From the NCBI GenBank assembly GCA_024704765.1, contig JAKMXF010000077.1, forward strand, positions 62,001-126,000: 64,000 bases of DNA, written 5' to 3'. Made by a program: the position numbers and the translations under genes. Numbering within the stretch: position 1 is the stretch's first letter; every line of letters starts with the position of its first letter. Positions 23,709 through 35,892 of this stretch are shown here, piece after piece. The stretch comes from Oopsacas minuta. Its lineage: Eukaryota; Porifera; Hexactinellida; Lyssacinosida; Leucopsacidae. The notes under the pieces were generated by a model. That model made no database searches and was not told where the DNA came from. It saw nothing but the letters and a program-made list of their open reading frames with translations.

Positions 23709-24525
23709 GTAAGTAGAATATTGATGTTTATCCCTCTCATTTAATCTTTGAAACACTTTTTTATAGCCTTTTTCTAGTATTTTTCTTTGATGACAAATTT
23801 CTCGTTGGAATACCAACAGAACAATGAGTGACACCATGATAGACAAAATATTCCTGTACTATCGTGTAATGTCTGACTACTTATATATACAGATAGTATA
23901 TCTACCTTATAATGTTAGAAGATAAGTTGGTAACGTAAATAGAAGAATGTAATGGGCTGTATGTAACGTAAGAGAAATTGAAAATCTGAGTTTCATAATT
24001 AAATGCGAATTTCAAGAATCACTTATATATTACAACGAAAAATTTCAAGTAGGTATTAGGTGCCCGAAAGCTAAGTCGTATATATGGATTAATATACGAT
24101 TTTAGACTGTCTCAGGGAAGATTATCGACAGTAATAAATATATACAAACAAAATATGGGCACAAGTTGAAATATTCATAACATATATGTTGTACTAAATT
24201 GACATGAACTCTCAGAAGTATTAAAAATAATAGCTACAATTAGCAAATTAATATATATTAGTGTGAAAGTGTTAACCCAGAAAATGAAAGCGGAGTGGAT
24301 TTCATTGCAAATCAACACGAAAAATTGCACGTGATGCAATTGGTGAGACAATAAAGAGAGAAGCAGCAAAAGCTAGCCTGTGAGCACCTACCACTGGAAC
24401 ATTGACCAAGTTATGAACATAGTGAATGAGGCTTCTTAGAGGAGAATTGTAATATTGAACTATTTTTGGTAAATTTTCATCTCTATAAACTCGAAGGAAT
24501 TATCTTAAAATTTTCTCCTAAGCTG
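23709..24525. other. Unassigned AT-rich DNA
   Basis: Follows the candidate exon; if that exon is real, this is intron. Nothing else is supportable. Confidence 0.4.
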
Positions 24526-24527
24526 TA

Positions 24528-25838
24528 CAGGGTGTCTAATAAGTTCTATCATACATTTTCGCGCCTTAGCAGTAGCTATTAATATACTTATGAAGTAATC
24601 TTCTAGAATTTCTTGTAGCATTGTTGGCGCTCTTTCAAATTGTACCAAGTATATATCATTCAAGTTGATGATTTCCCAGAAAATCATGTTAGAAGAAATT
24701 CGTTCAAAAATTGTCACTTTTCACGAATCTGGATTTAGCAATAGTGAAATTCTAAAAAGGCTAAAAAATGATAAAGTGAATCCCATGTTGATCTATCGCA
24801 CAATAAAACGATATATAGAGACTGGGAGCGTGTCGGACAGGAAACGAATTGGTCGTCCAAGATCCGCCCGCACACCAGCCCTGAAGAATAGTGTTAGATG
24901 TCGAATCCTAAGAAATCCCCGGCGTTCAATGCAAAAAATGTCTCGTGAATTATGTGTCAATCACGAAACGATGCGGAAATTGGTTGTAGAGGACCTAGGA
25001 ATGAAGTCCTATAAGCGGAAAAACGTACACCATCTTAACGACTCCATACGTCGTAAGCGACTCGAAAGATGCATACAACTAAAAGCCCGATTCGCTTCTG
25101 GGACTGAAGATCAGATTCTCTTCTCAGATGAGAAGCTGTTCACTGTTGAGGAGGCAAGCAATCGTCAAAACGACCGTATACTTGCTTCTCGAAGTCAGGA
25201 TATCCCAGATAGCATCAAGTACATTGATAGAGTCCAGAAGCCTCTTTCTCTGATGGTATGGGCGGGAGTGTCGGCAGACTCACGGACAAACCTGATTTTT
25301 GTCCCCCAAAGAGTGAAAATAAACTCCCAGACGTACAGAGAACTGGTCTTGGAGCCTGAAATTGCGTCTGCGGGTGAGAAGCTCTTTCAAAACCATCCTT
25401 GGAATTACCAACAAGACTCTGCGCCTGCACATGCTTCAAAAGTATCCCAGAGTTGGTTCCGTTAGCAAAATATCGATTTCATAAGTAAGGATGAATGGCC
25501 ACCATCAAGCCCAGGTTTAAACCCACTCGACTATTCTGTTTGGGCAAACTTGGAGAGCAGGGACTGTGCGAAATCTCACAAGAGTTTGGAGTCCCTCAAA
25601 GTTAGTTTGTTGAGTGAATGGCAGAAAATCCCACAGGAGGAGCTGCGAAAAGCTGTCCATCAGTTTCGGAGCAGACTAACTTCCGTAATTCATAAAAAGG
25701 GAGGCTATATTGAATGATATTTGTAATTTGTAATTAGTAACATAAGTCCTAAGAAAATAGAAAGTTTCATGGCTTTACAATGGATAAATTTGAAATTATT
25801 GGGGAATTGATATATAACAGAACTTATTAGACACCCTG
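24528..25838 (+). mobile_element. DD37D (maT-type) transposon, copy 2, nearly intact
   Basis: The inverted ends are CAGGGTGTCTAATAAGTTCT at both sides (right read inward), with TA at 24526-24527 and 25839-25840. Length is 1311 bases, within three bases of copy 1. The transposase frame inside is whole except for one stop. It is closer in sequence to copy 1 than to copy 3. Confidence 0.96.
24668..25717 (+). pseudogene. DD37D transposase, copy 2; one nonsense codon
   Basis: The ATG at 24668 begins a frame of 350 codons that is continuous to the TGA at 25715-25717 apart from a single TAG at 25463-25465. Domains in order: N-terminal helix-turn-helix (SNSEILKRLKNDKVNPMLIY), hinge RKRIGRPRSA, second DNA-binding segment NPRRSMQKMSRELCVNHETM, and the catalytic core. 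The three catalytic Asp are present in LFSDEKLFTVEEA, QQDSAPAHASK and GLNPLDYSVW, with 37 residues between the last two. The stop falls 16 residues after the second Asp, so it removes the last catalytic residue. The copy is inactive as read, but it is the best-preserved maT gene in the window. Confidence 0.94.
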
Positions 25839-25840
25839 TA

Positions 25841-28800
25841 TAAATTTTGTATCAAATAGAATTATTCACCGACAGGAACCCACTCACAAACTACTCAATA
25901 CAATTCTGCAGATCCATATACATACTAGACAACAAAATACACTTTTCATCAAAACTGAACCAAAACCGGACAGAGAGGACTAAAACCCCGCACTTTTAGA
26001 AAGATATATTTAAGTGCCAATAATCTTAATGGATATAGTTGAAACTAGCGCACTTCGCTTGCTATGTTGCTGTTGGAAATCATAGTCCATCAGTTTAATA
26101 TAACTATTAGTAACTTAAAGTTCTAACTGCATCTGGTAGCTACGCGATGGGGAGATACACGACAGTTTGTGTCTCAAGTGTAAAATTGTAGAAATTTAGG
26201 ATTTAATTATTTTGTTGTATCCCAGATGTGCTTCAAAACGTTGGCACGTTCAAGATGCATAGAAGTGACAATGGGTTGCATATTTTGGTAAATCTTTACC
26301 TATGTATAACTTGAAACCCTATATAGATATATTCAAATCCTATTGGAAACAATTTATGTTTAGCAAATCTGAGATACTTGTTAATACGTCTTGAAGTCAC
26401 ACCACAAATAATATAAACGTCAGCTTGAGCGTATTTATCATTACAATATTTCCAGAAAACATAATCATAATATTCATCATACATTTTTGAAGTAGATAAT
26501 CATAATTATAATCATAATCATTCAGTGGTATTCAATCGTAGTTCTGATATAGGCAGTCATCAATTATGATATAATTGAATGAGGACATTTTGGCTACATT
26601 TCTTTGAATATATAAGTTGGAATAAGATTTTAGTTTTCAAAATATACTATTAAAATTTTAAAGTGAAATAAATTGTTCTTATTGTTGAATAAATCTGAAC
26701 AATAGCTAATGAGGTTGGAATACAAATTTCCTAATTATTGCATAATAAGGAAATGCTATCGATGTGATAATTTCGAATACTATCCATGGTGTATTGGAAA
26801 AGTACATACATCACCTTTATGTGAAATTAAATTCAGACTTGCCAACCTGATTGAAGAAAATGCGGGACGATATGAAATTGATTGAACATAGATGGTCGCA
26901 GAAGATAAATTAGCAATTGGCTGGACTACAAAAAGTTTTGGTGGAACATTAGCCTCATTGGCCCTTATCACATGTCCGGAAAATCGGGACGTCACTCCAA
27001 AAACGGACAGATTGCAAGTAGAAAAATTATTTCGATTTTCTTCCAGAAAAATACTTCAAGAATCTTCACATTGAATTCCACAAATAAAATACATCTCTTG
27101 CTACCAGATTCCCTTGTCCATAGTTTCGAAACATGATTGGTTTATGGACGCCTTGATAAATTAGTCAAACATATTTCAGGCTCCAATTGAGTAATATCTT
27201 ACGTTCATGGATTTGGAAAAAATTTGGCCAAATCTGGTTCAGGATAAAATTTGTATTGGACACTGAATTATGTCTTTCCAAAGGAATATTAATTGTACCG
27301 ATATTGTAGAAGATATAACCCTTAACTGTAGCTTGTGAATTTTGGACTAGGTGTACCTTCGCAGATACAACCCCAGATAAATGAATCCTATTTCGAATAA
27401 ACGGTGTATTTTAAATAGGAAAATTTATTTGGTATTGGGAGGGAACAAATAATCAACCATAATATCAAAAAGTTTTCAGGAATGAGTCAAAATATATTTT
27501 GCGTAAATTTGGTAGATTGGGCCATATTTGGATGCCAATTAAGCAAGTACATGTTGTATCTTTCATTTCATAGTGAAAATATCCAACATCCCAAAGATTA
27601 ATCTACAGCGGAACTTCCAATAACGGCCCCTTCACATATGGACAACCTACAAATGACGGAGCTCTCGCTACACGGATTGCATTTAGTATCTGTCATAAAA
27701 ATAAGCAACCTCAAATCCACTGACTCCGAACGCCAAATAAGGTAATGTGATTTGGTCTCAATAAAATTATTAGTATATTTTGCCTCGAAAAACTGACAAG
27801 TGCATCTTGTATATTGGAACAATCCTGCCCGCTCGCAATATACTTTTGTATTACGATGGTGGGTGTGAGTAACAACAGGGGAAAATGCGGGCTCGTGTTC
27901 CCAGCGGCAACCCTTTGGGGTGGTATTTAAGAATTTTCTTCTCACAAATAGAAAAACAGAAAGTAATAGCCATTTGAATTATCGTACAATTTTTCAGGCA
28001 TTTTTATCAAGGATATGAGTTACCAAAAGATACAAAAATATTATTAAAAGAATGAGGGTAATAGATATAACATCTGAATTCCAAACATCCAAAAACAAAC
28101 TGCCGGCTGGGCGGAGTGAATACAACTTTAACACCGAATATATGTTAACAGGCCTTAGTCTTATCAGGAAAGGGATTTAGGGCTACATTGCAACTAACCA
28201 TAATTTCCAAAAAGCTTTTTGAAAATGAAACCAGGAAATGTAATAAGGACGCCGCCCAATTCAGCCCCCCTTGACGCCATTGGTAGAAGGATCACGTATA
28301 TATTGTATAAGAGGCGTAGCTAGGCCCTCGACAAGGACTGGGTAATACCATGTGGTAACTGAGAAACAAATATACTCCCTACTAATCTACGCTAGTTCAT
28401 GATCATGTATGATCATGCAAGTAGTGGAATATACCTCTCACATAGTTAATCATGCATAATCCTGAATGATTATGGATTAGAATTCAACAAGAGTCAGAGC
28501 AATGAATAAAAACAGTACACAAGGAAAACTTCGACTCTTAATACTCAATTCTTTTCTTACCCTCAATATCATGTTATGCATAACGCAAATTTTAGGTATA
28601 TTCTTGTATATGCTATGTAGACAAGATTTATTAATAAAGTTGAAATCAGATAATTTTGTCCATCTACTTGATTGCACTGCCAAAAAACGACAGAATAACC
28701 CGATAAACAAAAATACCCAGCTAAACACTGATAGACAAAAATATTTTGATAGCGGATATACGCCAATTGAACATAAACACGAAGGCTGCATATTGATTCC

Positions 28801-29311
28801 AATTAATTTGGCCACGTGAAAATATAGTATTATGATACTTCATTGAAGTATACTATCGAACAATATAAGTCAAACAGATTTCAACATATATTATGATTAG
28901 TGTTGGAACTATGACGGTATGTACAAGTATTACGGGCATCACACAACGTAATCGCCTAATTCTTCGGCACAATTTGAAAATAAAGTTGTTTCTATTTATT
29001 TGAGTAATTCGGATTGCATATTAGAATTGCACAACATTTTCATATACAGATTGATAACAGCTAATTGAAATATTTCGAGCCAAATGTGCACTTTACAGAA
29101 TGATTTCACATATCGAAATTGATGTAGGGAGGTATTCCAACGTGTGATTAAAATATAGGCTATCTCCCTTTAGCCATGCCCCTGGACGACTATACAGCAT
29201 TATGGTTCATAATAGACCACCAGTTGGATTAGTATCCCCAGGAATGTAGCCAGCGTGTATCCAGCTTGAATGTTTAGACTCTAGAATGTAAAGTGGGGGA
29301 ATGAACAACAG
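25841..29311. other. Unassigned AT-rich DNA
   Basis: No supported gene in about 3.5 kb. Short ATAATC-type repetition occurs at 26490-26522. A G+C-richer patch lies at 28246-28340 and contains GAGGCGTAGCTAGG, a motif that resembles the ends of some interspersed repeats. Palindromic ATGATCATG motifs occur near 28400. The frames at 27598-27945 (minus, 115 codons) and 28502-28819 (105 codons) are the longest here; I read both for domains and splice signals and recognised none. Confidence 0.45.
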
Positions 29312-29313
29312 TA

Positions 29314-30624
29314 CAGGGTTGGGCATAAGTTCTGCCACATTTTTAAATAATCATACTTTCCGATTGATATATTGTATTGTGTTGAAATCGGTATGTACTA
29401 CTAAATATGGTATATAGATTCGTAGATACGTTAATTATTCGATATATCTTCCTTTTCCTTCAATTACAGCCTTTAGTCTCTTAGGGAAGGCCTCTACTGC
29501 GGCACGAAGTGTTTCTTGGTGTATTCTCTCTCATTCTCGACACGAACACTTTTCAGGGAGTCTATATTGGTGTGAAACTTCAAACATGCCCTCGTTTCTA
29601 AAATGGTCAGATAGAATAATCCATTGGATTTAAATCGGGGCTATATGGTGGCCATTCTTCCTTTTAAATAAAATCTGAATTATTGCTTCGAAGCCAGGCC
29701 TGAGTGGCATACGATGTGTGGGCTGGAGCACCATCTTGTTGGAACACAAAGGTTTTCCAGAAAACATAGTTTTAGAGAGACCTTGTATTACAGGTTCTAA
29801 AATTAGCTCACGGTAGGTTTGGGTTTCGATTTTTACGCCCGCAGGCACGAATATGAGTGGTGTCCGGCCAATTAATGATATTCCCGCCTAAACCATGACT
29901 GAAAGTGGCTTGTGTATACGGCTCAGATATCGAAGTTCTTCTGGGATAGTTGAAATTGAGGATGTGATGATGCGATCATTTTGAAGGTTCGTTGCTTCCT
30001 CAATGGTGAATAATTTATCATCTGAGAACAGGAATCAATTGAGACCATGAATCGCGTGCGTCTTAAGAAGTCCCTTGCTTCTCGATGCTCTTTTTGCCTT
30101 CACTAGGGTCGTGATGTGATGGACTCTCTTTCTCTTGAAAGAGCGCATATGCAAGTTATTTTCAACAACTCGTCCGATTGTTCTACGTGAAACTCTTATT
30201 CTTTGGCCATTTTGCTCATTGACCGGCGGGGATTTCGGCAAATTCGTTGACGTAGTACTTTTTTGAGCCTTTGAGTCGTTACAGACTGGGGACGGCCAGA
30301 TCTTGGTTTATCAGTAATCCCGCCAGTCACTTCATATCGCTCAATTGTTCGGGTAATGAATTTCCTTCTACTATTAGGGAATTTCAGAAGATTGAAGATT
30401 TCTGACGGATTTTCCTGCTTGAAATAATTCAATGATTTTCGACTTCAATTGCTCCGTGACAAATTATATTATCGCTTCAAAAGGCCAAGATAATATAAAA
30501 TTTCAGGGAAAGAGTGAAAAATATATATTATAACAAAGTCTGAACTAAATGACAGATACCAATAACTAATGGGATAATTTTTGGCTGGATTATAATATTG
30601 TGGCAGAACTTATGCCCAACCCTG
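29314..30624 (-). mobile_element. DD37D (maT-type) transposon, copy 3
   Basis: The ends are inverted repeats CAGGGTTGGGCATAAGTTCT at both sides (right read inward), with TA at 29312-29313 and 30625-30626. Length is 1311 bases. The end sequence shares CAGGGT and AAGTTCT with copies 1 and 2 but differs between them, so this is a separate subfamily. The transposase runs on the minus strand and is heavily broken. Confidence 0.95.
29435..30460 (-). pseudogene. DD37D transposase, copy 3; multiply frameshifted
   Basis: The N-terminal part is split between frames near 30420; after it come DKPRSGRPQSV (hinge) and RNPRRSMSKMAKE. The catalytic motifs can all be read in separate frames: LFSDDKLFTIEEA (about 30010), QQDGAPAHTSYATQ (about 29725) and SPDLNPMDYSI (about 29630). 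The Trp that usually follows the last motif is a stop. The gene ends in GKGRYIE with a stop at 29435-29437. There is also a stop between the second and third motifs. The start codon is not identifiable. This copy has more breaks than the other two and is probably the oldest of the three. Confidence 0.88.
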
Positions 30625-30626
30625 TA

Positions 30627-31534
30627 ACATTGTACCTATCTAGCATGGCCAATAGAATCGTTATATTGACTCAGGTAGGAAATTGCTCATCTTATATATG
30701 TATTTCAACATTCTGTTGCGTGAATTGTTTGTTGCATACTTAGGAGACTCCTTTCAATAGAGCCAGAGTTAGTAAGGGAACATGGTTAATAGTGTCACTT
30801 AGTCGGATAAAAACAAAGTTTCGAATGACTCTGCAAATTCGGCCCAACACTCCTTATTCAGCTTAAGTGTAAAAGTCAGGTTACGATGTGACACTTTAAG
30901 CAGAGTTAACTGGTATGAATTACATGAAATTAATCATAGCACAAAAGGAGCACGCTCATATTTCAAGGAGCAGAACATTAAGTGCACAAATTACGAAAGC
31001 AACCATAAAGATCGTATTATAATTTGTAAAAGGATATTCATAAATGAGTAACTATTAGTCAGTGATCATACACAATAATGAATACAAGAAACTATTTCAT
31101 AAATTGAGAATTTATCATTAAGAAAGTTACACTAGATGATGACTTCCCGAGTGGGGTAATCATTATCACGATATTGTTATTTTCATAATGAAAGGATGTT
31201 TGAAAATGGGTAACTATATAAATATGCTAATAACAAAGAATATGATAAACTTGATCACAGAATATGGATAGTAAAAGAATTGCCACCAGTTGAGCGATGA
31301 TGATATCAAAAACGGATTTATGAAATCACAGTGCAATGAGCGCTTCGAATGTGCTTGTAATGCGAACAAGTATTTCTAACGAAGGAATGAAGTCTCTATC
31401 AAAAATCACGGCGCGGAGACAAGTCAAATAAATATGGTGAAATCTCCAAAAACTTGCAAGACAATCCGAAACGAAGGACAAAATCTCTGGAAAAGTTGAC
31501 AAACAAAATATAGATGGCTTGGTTGCATCATAAA
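30627..31534. other. Unassigned AT-rich DNA
   Basis: No supported gene. The right part (about 31330-31534) may be the decayed N-terminal third of the hAT relic that follows, but I could not confirm zinc-finger residues. Confidence 0.4.
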
Positions 31535-32165
31535 ACATTCCGTTATTAAAGCTAATATTGGTAAGCCACATACTATTGCTGAAAAACTCATTCCTCCCGC
31601 AATTTCAAGAAGTAGTGACTATTTCTATGCATGAAAATGGTCGAAATGTAATACACTCCATTCCACTAAGCAATGTTACTGTTGCGAGGAGAATAAATAA
31701 GATGGGTATAGAAATCGAAAATTCACCATGTGATATATTCAAAACGACGGAATTATCACTCAAATTTGACGAATCTTCTCTTGAAGGAAACTAAAGACTA
31801 CTTCTCACATACGCCCGAATCATTCAAAGGGGAGAGTTGGTTGAAGAATTGCTCTTTGCTAGGCCGCTCGTAACAGTTCAATATGTGAATCAAATTTCAA
31901 AGTTGTGGAAAATATTTCCAAGTAATAGAAATACCTTTGCTAAATATTATTGCACGAACAGCAGATGGTGCTTCCGCGATGGTGATTGACATTGTGGGTA
32001 TTTCATAAATGAGATGCGCTGTTCCTGAACTTATTGCTATTCACTGCGTTGTTCATCACGAATATTTGGTTGCTAAGCATCTTAGAGTGCGCTTGCATGA
32101 CTCATAAATATAGTCATTACTGTGGTAAACAATACAAAATCGACCGAACTTAAAGACGGGATATT
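31535..32165 (+). pseudogene. ZBED5-like hAT transposase relic A
   Basis: Fragments of a hAT transposase of the same group as the element at 17196. Recognisable pieces are IGKPHTIAEKLILPAIS, then IPLSNVTVARRINKMGIEIE, then LKFDESSLEGN (position of the first catalytic Asp, FDES), then RGELVEELLFARPL. Near 32020-32100 the frame reads PELIAIHCVVH and VRLHDS, corresponding to the CxxH region. Stops and frameshifts separate all of these. No ends or duplication were found. The same region is present in parallel, base by base, at 60130-60790, so both derive from one family. Confidence 0.75.
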
Positions 32166-33575
32166 TTGTTACCTTTGACTTTAAAATGAAACAAAATTAG
32201 AATGTCTATTTTCCATATAAATGTTAGATGACTCTCGAAAGCAAATTGTCCCAGGCGATCCTATTCTCTTATTGATACCATTGTTGAATTTTCGAAGGGC
32301 TATACTAGTGATAATAATATTAGAACTTCTTTGGTGGGGGCGTAAGGGGGAATGAAAGGTTAAATAATGCTTGGCTGGGGGTGTGATAGCATAGTACCGC
32401 TGCATTGAGTCATAACAGCTATAAACCTTGATTAGCACCAAGAAAATGAGGCCAAAGTAATGTAGAATGAGCTAAATCAAGGATTTGTCCTGAGATAAAA
32501 TATAGAAGAAGGAAAACTCTAGGAAAGTTTCTTAGTACAATATTCTATTGGGAGAAGCGTTTAGGACACTTGCCCCCAGCGATAATTGGCCTCGTTTCAT
32601 CACTGGGGAAGCATAATCTGCAGGGCCCAGTAATTCCGGGGTATGCAGATGCCAACGCAAATGGCTCAAGTTGTCAGCTATGATCATGTACATCATATCG
32701 AAATAATGATACGCAATGAATCATTTGTAGTCAGAAGATTTATCATTCCAAAGTATATGCTAATAATACGATAAATTAAGCTCTCTATACAAGTTCATTG
32801 GTCCATCATTTCTGTCAATAATAATTGCGCTCTCTGGGTATATAAAGCTTACGTATATATACATATTTGTGATTTCCAGTCCATAACCACCTCCTTTACG
32901 AATTTCCCCATGTCAATTTGCATTAGAGATGTTCAGTCCCGAAAAACCGCAAAAAAGGCTGTGTGATCTCATAGAGCCCATTAGACAAATCAACCGGTCT
33001 ATATTTAGCTAAGCCCATTACCCAAGGATGGACTTCCAATATAAATTTGTGTCCCTAAATAAAGTACAATGAGATTCATTCGTATATTGTGTGGTTGTTA
33101 CTTATTCTACGAAAGGAATAATCAATGGATTAAGTAAAATTGTGAAACATCATAAGAATTATGAATTGATTACAATTGCACTAAATTCAGCAAAAAATAG
33201 TATATTGAACTTAGCTACACACACAAAGTGCGCCAATATAATTTTTGTGTAACATATTTGTCATTAATAACTAGGTTTGGGAATTACATTACTAATATGC
33301 ATTTCCTATTGTATTCTCAAATCAAATCCAAACATCATGAATTAAGCATAGGCATGCCTGCTATGATATTTCCAAAATCTGGTGGATTAGTTCCCCACGC
33401 TATTTTCAATCTCTTAGAAATTAGAGAGCTGAGGGGACGATTTTAACTTGCCCATGAGTAATTCTGGAGTTTTAGGCCTTTGGAGAGCTCCAATAGATTC
33501 TTTCAAATAGCAATGCACAGTTGATGTGGATAAAGATGCATTTCTCACTAATTGTAAATTCACTTGATGCACAAT
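32166..33575. other. Unassigned AT-rich DNA
   Basis: No gene is supportable. Two G+C-richer patches (about 32330-32400 and 32570-32650) may be repeat fragments. Confidence 0.4.
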
Positions 33576-33721
33576 AAACTCTCGCTACAACTTAGTCGGA
33601 TATAATAAAACTCTAGATATAACGAATTGCTTGAAATCATTTTAAATTACTTCTACAACAACGAAATCCGCACATAAATAAATGGAATAGGTGTAAAAAC
33701 CAACCGATATAACAAGAGTTT
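33576..33721. mobile_element. Small inverted-repeat element (pogo/Tigger-like MITE)
   Basis: The left end AAACTCTCGCTACAAC pairs with AAACTCTTGTTATATC read inward from the right, matching at 12 of 16 positions. The interior repeats the theme (AAAACTCTAGATATAACG). Iterated (G)ATATAAC and ACTC motifs of this kind are typical of small pogo/Tigger-derived elements. It is 146 bases with no coding capacity. A TA lies at the left end but none is visible at the right. Confidence 0.5.
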
Positions 33722-34914
33722 GGAGTAAGTCAATCTACTTATAAGCAAATGTTCATGAAGTTAACAATATAATATATGGCTTCAGCAGGGTCAGAAGTTA
33801 ACGCACAGGACCGAAATACGGTTAATTTGGCCAAGTAGATGTCGGCATCTCTCTTTAGAAATCTCGCCACGAAATGTGAAATATACAAATCACATGTTTT
33901 ACAATAGTCTCTCAATACGTACAGCTACTACATTTTTAGAACTGTGAATTCAGGAGTGATTGTATAGCACAATGTTGGCTCATCTTGATCTTGGAGAACG
34001 ATACACAACCAAAGATTTAGATCTTCGAGCAACAGCGAACAAAAATTGATTTAATAAATACAAACAATACAATCAAATGCAAACACAGTAAATTCGATAT
34101 TATGAATGTAAAATCATTCGATCTAATGCGAACTTTACGAAATTTGATTAAATTCAGCGTCCGGAGATATTTATAATGGGAGATTGGGATGTACGTTGTC
34201 TAAATATTGAGGCATAAATACGCGAAAAAAGAATACAATAAAACAAACCAAAAATAATGCGAGAGCAACGGGTAGATAGAAGGAATAGTAAGCAGTCTTG
34301 AATTTGACGATGGTGGCATATCTACAAATTAAACAACATAATGAAATGTTATAATAAAATTATACATGTATCCATAAATAGTTTGGAGTATAGTACAATT
34401 TAACTACTAAGAGAATTAACCATGAATTTGTGGCTGGAAATGTAGAAATCATGGGCAACTAGAAAAGCAAGCTAGCTAAGTAACATATTATTAAAATTTG
34501 ATAAAAAGTGATGCGATTGAACTGTATTTGGAAATTGCTTAATTAGTAGCGAGATTTAACACCTCTTCAATGCTGAATGACATGAAGTTTTCTAGCTCTG
34601 AGAGAATGGAGGGGGAGCTCTGCATGTTAATAAATAAATACTTAGGTATTCGATTAGGCATTTAGTAATTGACAAATAAGACTATCAGCTGTAGTATACA
34701 AGAATAATAATGGCATCATGATCCGCATAGCTTCAATCCACTTCCCAATGCACCAGTTCTAATTAAGGGATCTGGAAAGATTTGCCAAGTCATAGCCTAC
34801 TAAAAATAAGTCCTAACAGTAACTTCATTTTTTGTAGCAGGGATGTATACCCTTCAAAGACATCCGTTTAAATGACAATCTCTCAATACCCTTGATCTTA
34901 CACGATGAGCGTTT
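33722..34914. other. Unassigned AT-rich DNA
   Basis: No gene recognised. If the P-type relic that follows was once complete, its N-terminal THAP domain should lie here, but I could not see it. Confidence 0.4.
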
Positions 34915-35892
34915 CATATATATAGCTCGTAGAGTGTATTGGTTAGATGCTTGGCATTCCTTACCTGGAAAATCGGGTAAATTGAGTTAGCAAACGCATA
35001 CTAGTTTGAAACACGCTCGTATTGCTTTAGAACAGATAACAAACTATCTAACTGAGTCTTGTGGATTTTCTTATGTTTTGTCTTGCATTTCTGAAAACAA
35101 ACCCATTGGAACATCATTTTGGACTCTATTGTATGATGCCTGGTTCGAATTATCATATTTCCTACATTCAAATTCTCGAATCCGAGTGTCGTCTTAAGCT
35201 CTCCAACATCCATAAAATGTTTCTGACCAACAAGACTCTTGTCAATCTATATATTCCCTTGTCAATCTGTATATTCTTTTGTCAAATCTTTTACTTCACC
35301 CTTTAGTACTTCTAGTGATGCCCAAATAGATCTTGAGCCATATCTTGATGGAATCGGTGATGTATTATCCATTGAATACACTCAGCAGATACTCTGGTCG
35401 TTAGCTTTCATCGGAGAAAATTCAGTCTCTAAATTCTTGAAAGTGTTTCAAGAGTGTAGATTGTGCACTGATACGCTAACTTATGATAAAGAATTTATTC
35501 CTGATAGTGATTCCATTTCTCAATTCAAGCTCTTGTAATTAACAGATCGATGGGGGCTCAAATATCAATCTGAGCATGTTCTTAGCTCTGTCATCACTCT
35601 CTGGAAGATTCTGTTTGCTATTGAGGACAATGATCATTTGGCGAATCTACTTGTACGCGCTCCAGCTAGAAAAATGTTAGTTGAGTTCACATTGATATAT
35701 ATGGAAGATGATGCAAGTATTGATATCTGGAAATCAAACTGTTCTATCTGTAATGTTACTAGATGGGATATCTTACGTAAACATATTTTTACTACTACTA
35801 CTAATTGCTTTCTGGCCAACAAGATTAAGAACTATAATTCACTTGTAACTTCTAGGGGTATAGAAAAACGTAAACTGAGAAAGTTCTCATGA
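34915..35892 (+). pseudogene. THAP9/P-element-type transposase relic (C-terminal half)
   Basis: P-superfamily transposases are DNA cut-and-paste enzymes with an N-terminal THAP zinc finger, which is missing here. The remaining part reads ARRVYWLDAWHSLPGKSG, an in-frame TAG at 34987, then QTHTSLKHARIALEQITNYL and GFSYVL. After a frameshift it continues KTNPLEHHFGLY and SNYHISYIQILESE, matching the TDxLExxFGxYRxxxGxNYxVSxxQxLE region conserved near the end of the P/THAP9 catalytic domain. After another shift at about 35230 one frame runs to 35892 with a single TAA at 35536. It carries a Cys pair (SNCSICNVTRWDILR) and TTNCFLANKIKNYN. Three frames are used in total. No inverted ends were found. 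Confidence 0.65.
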
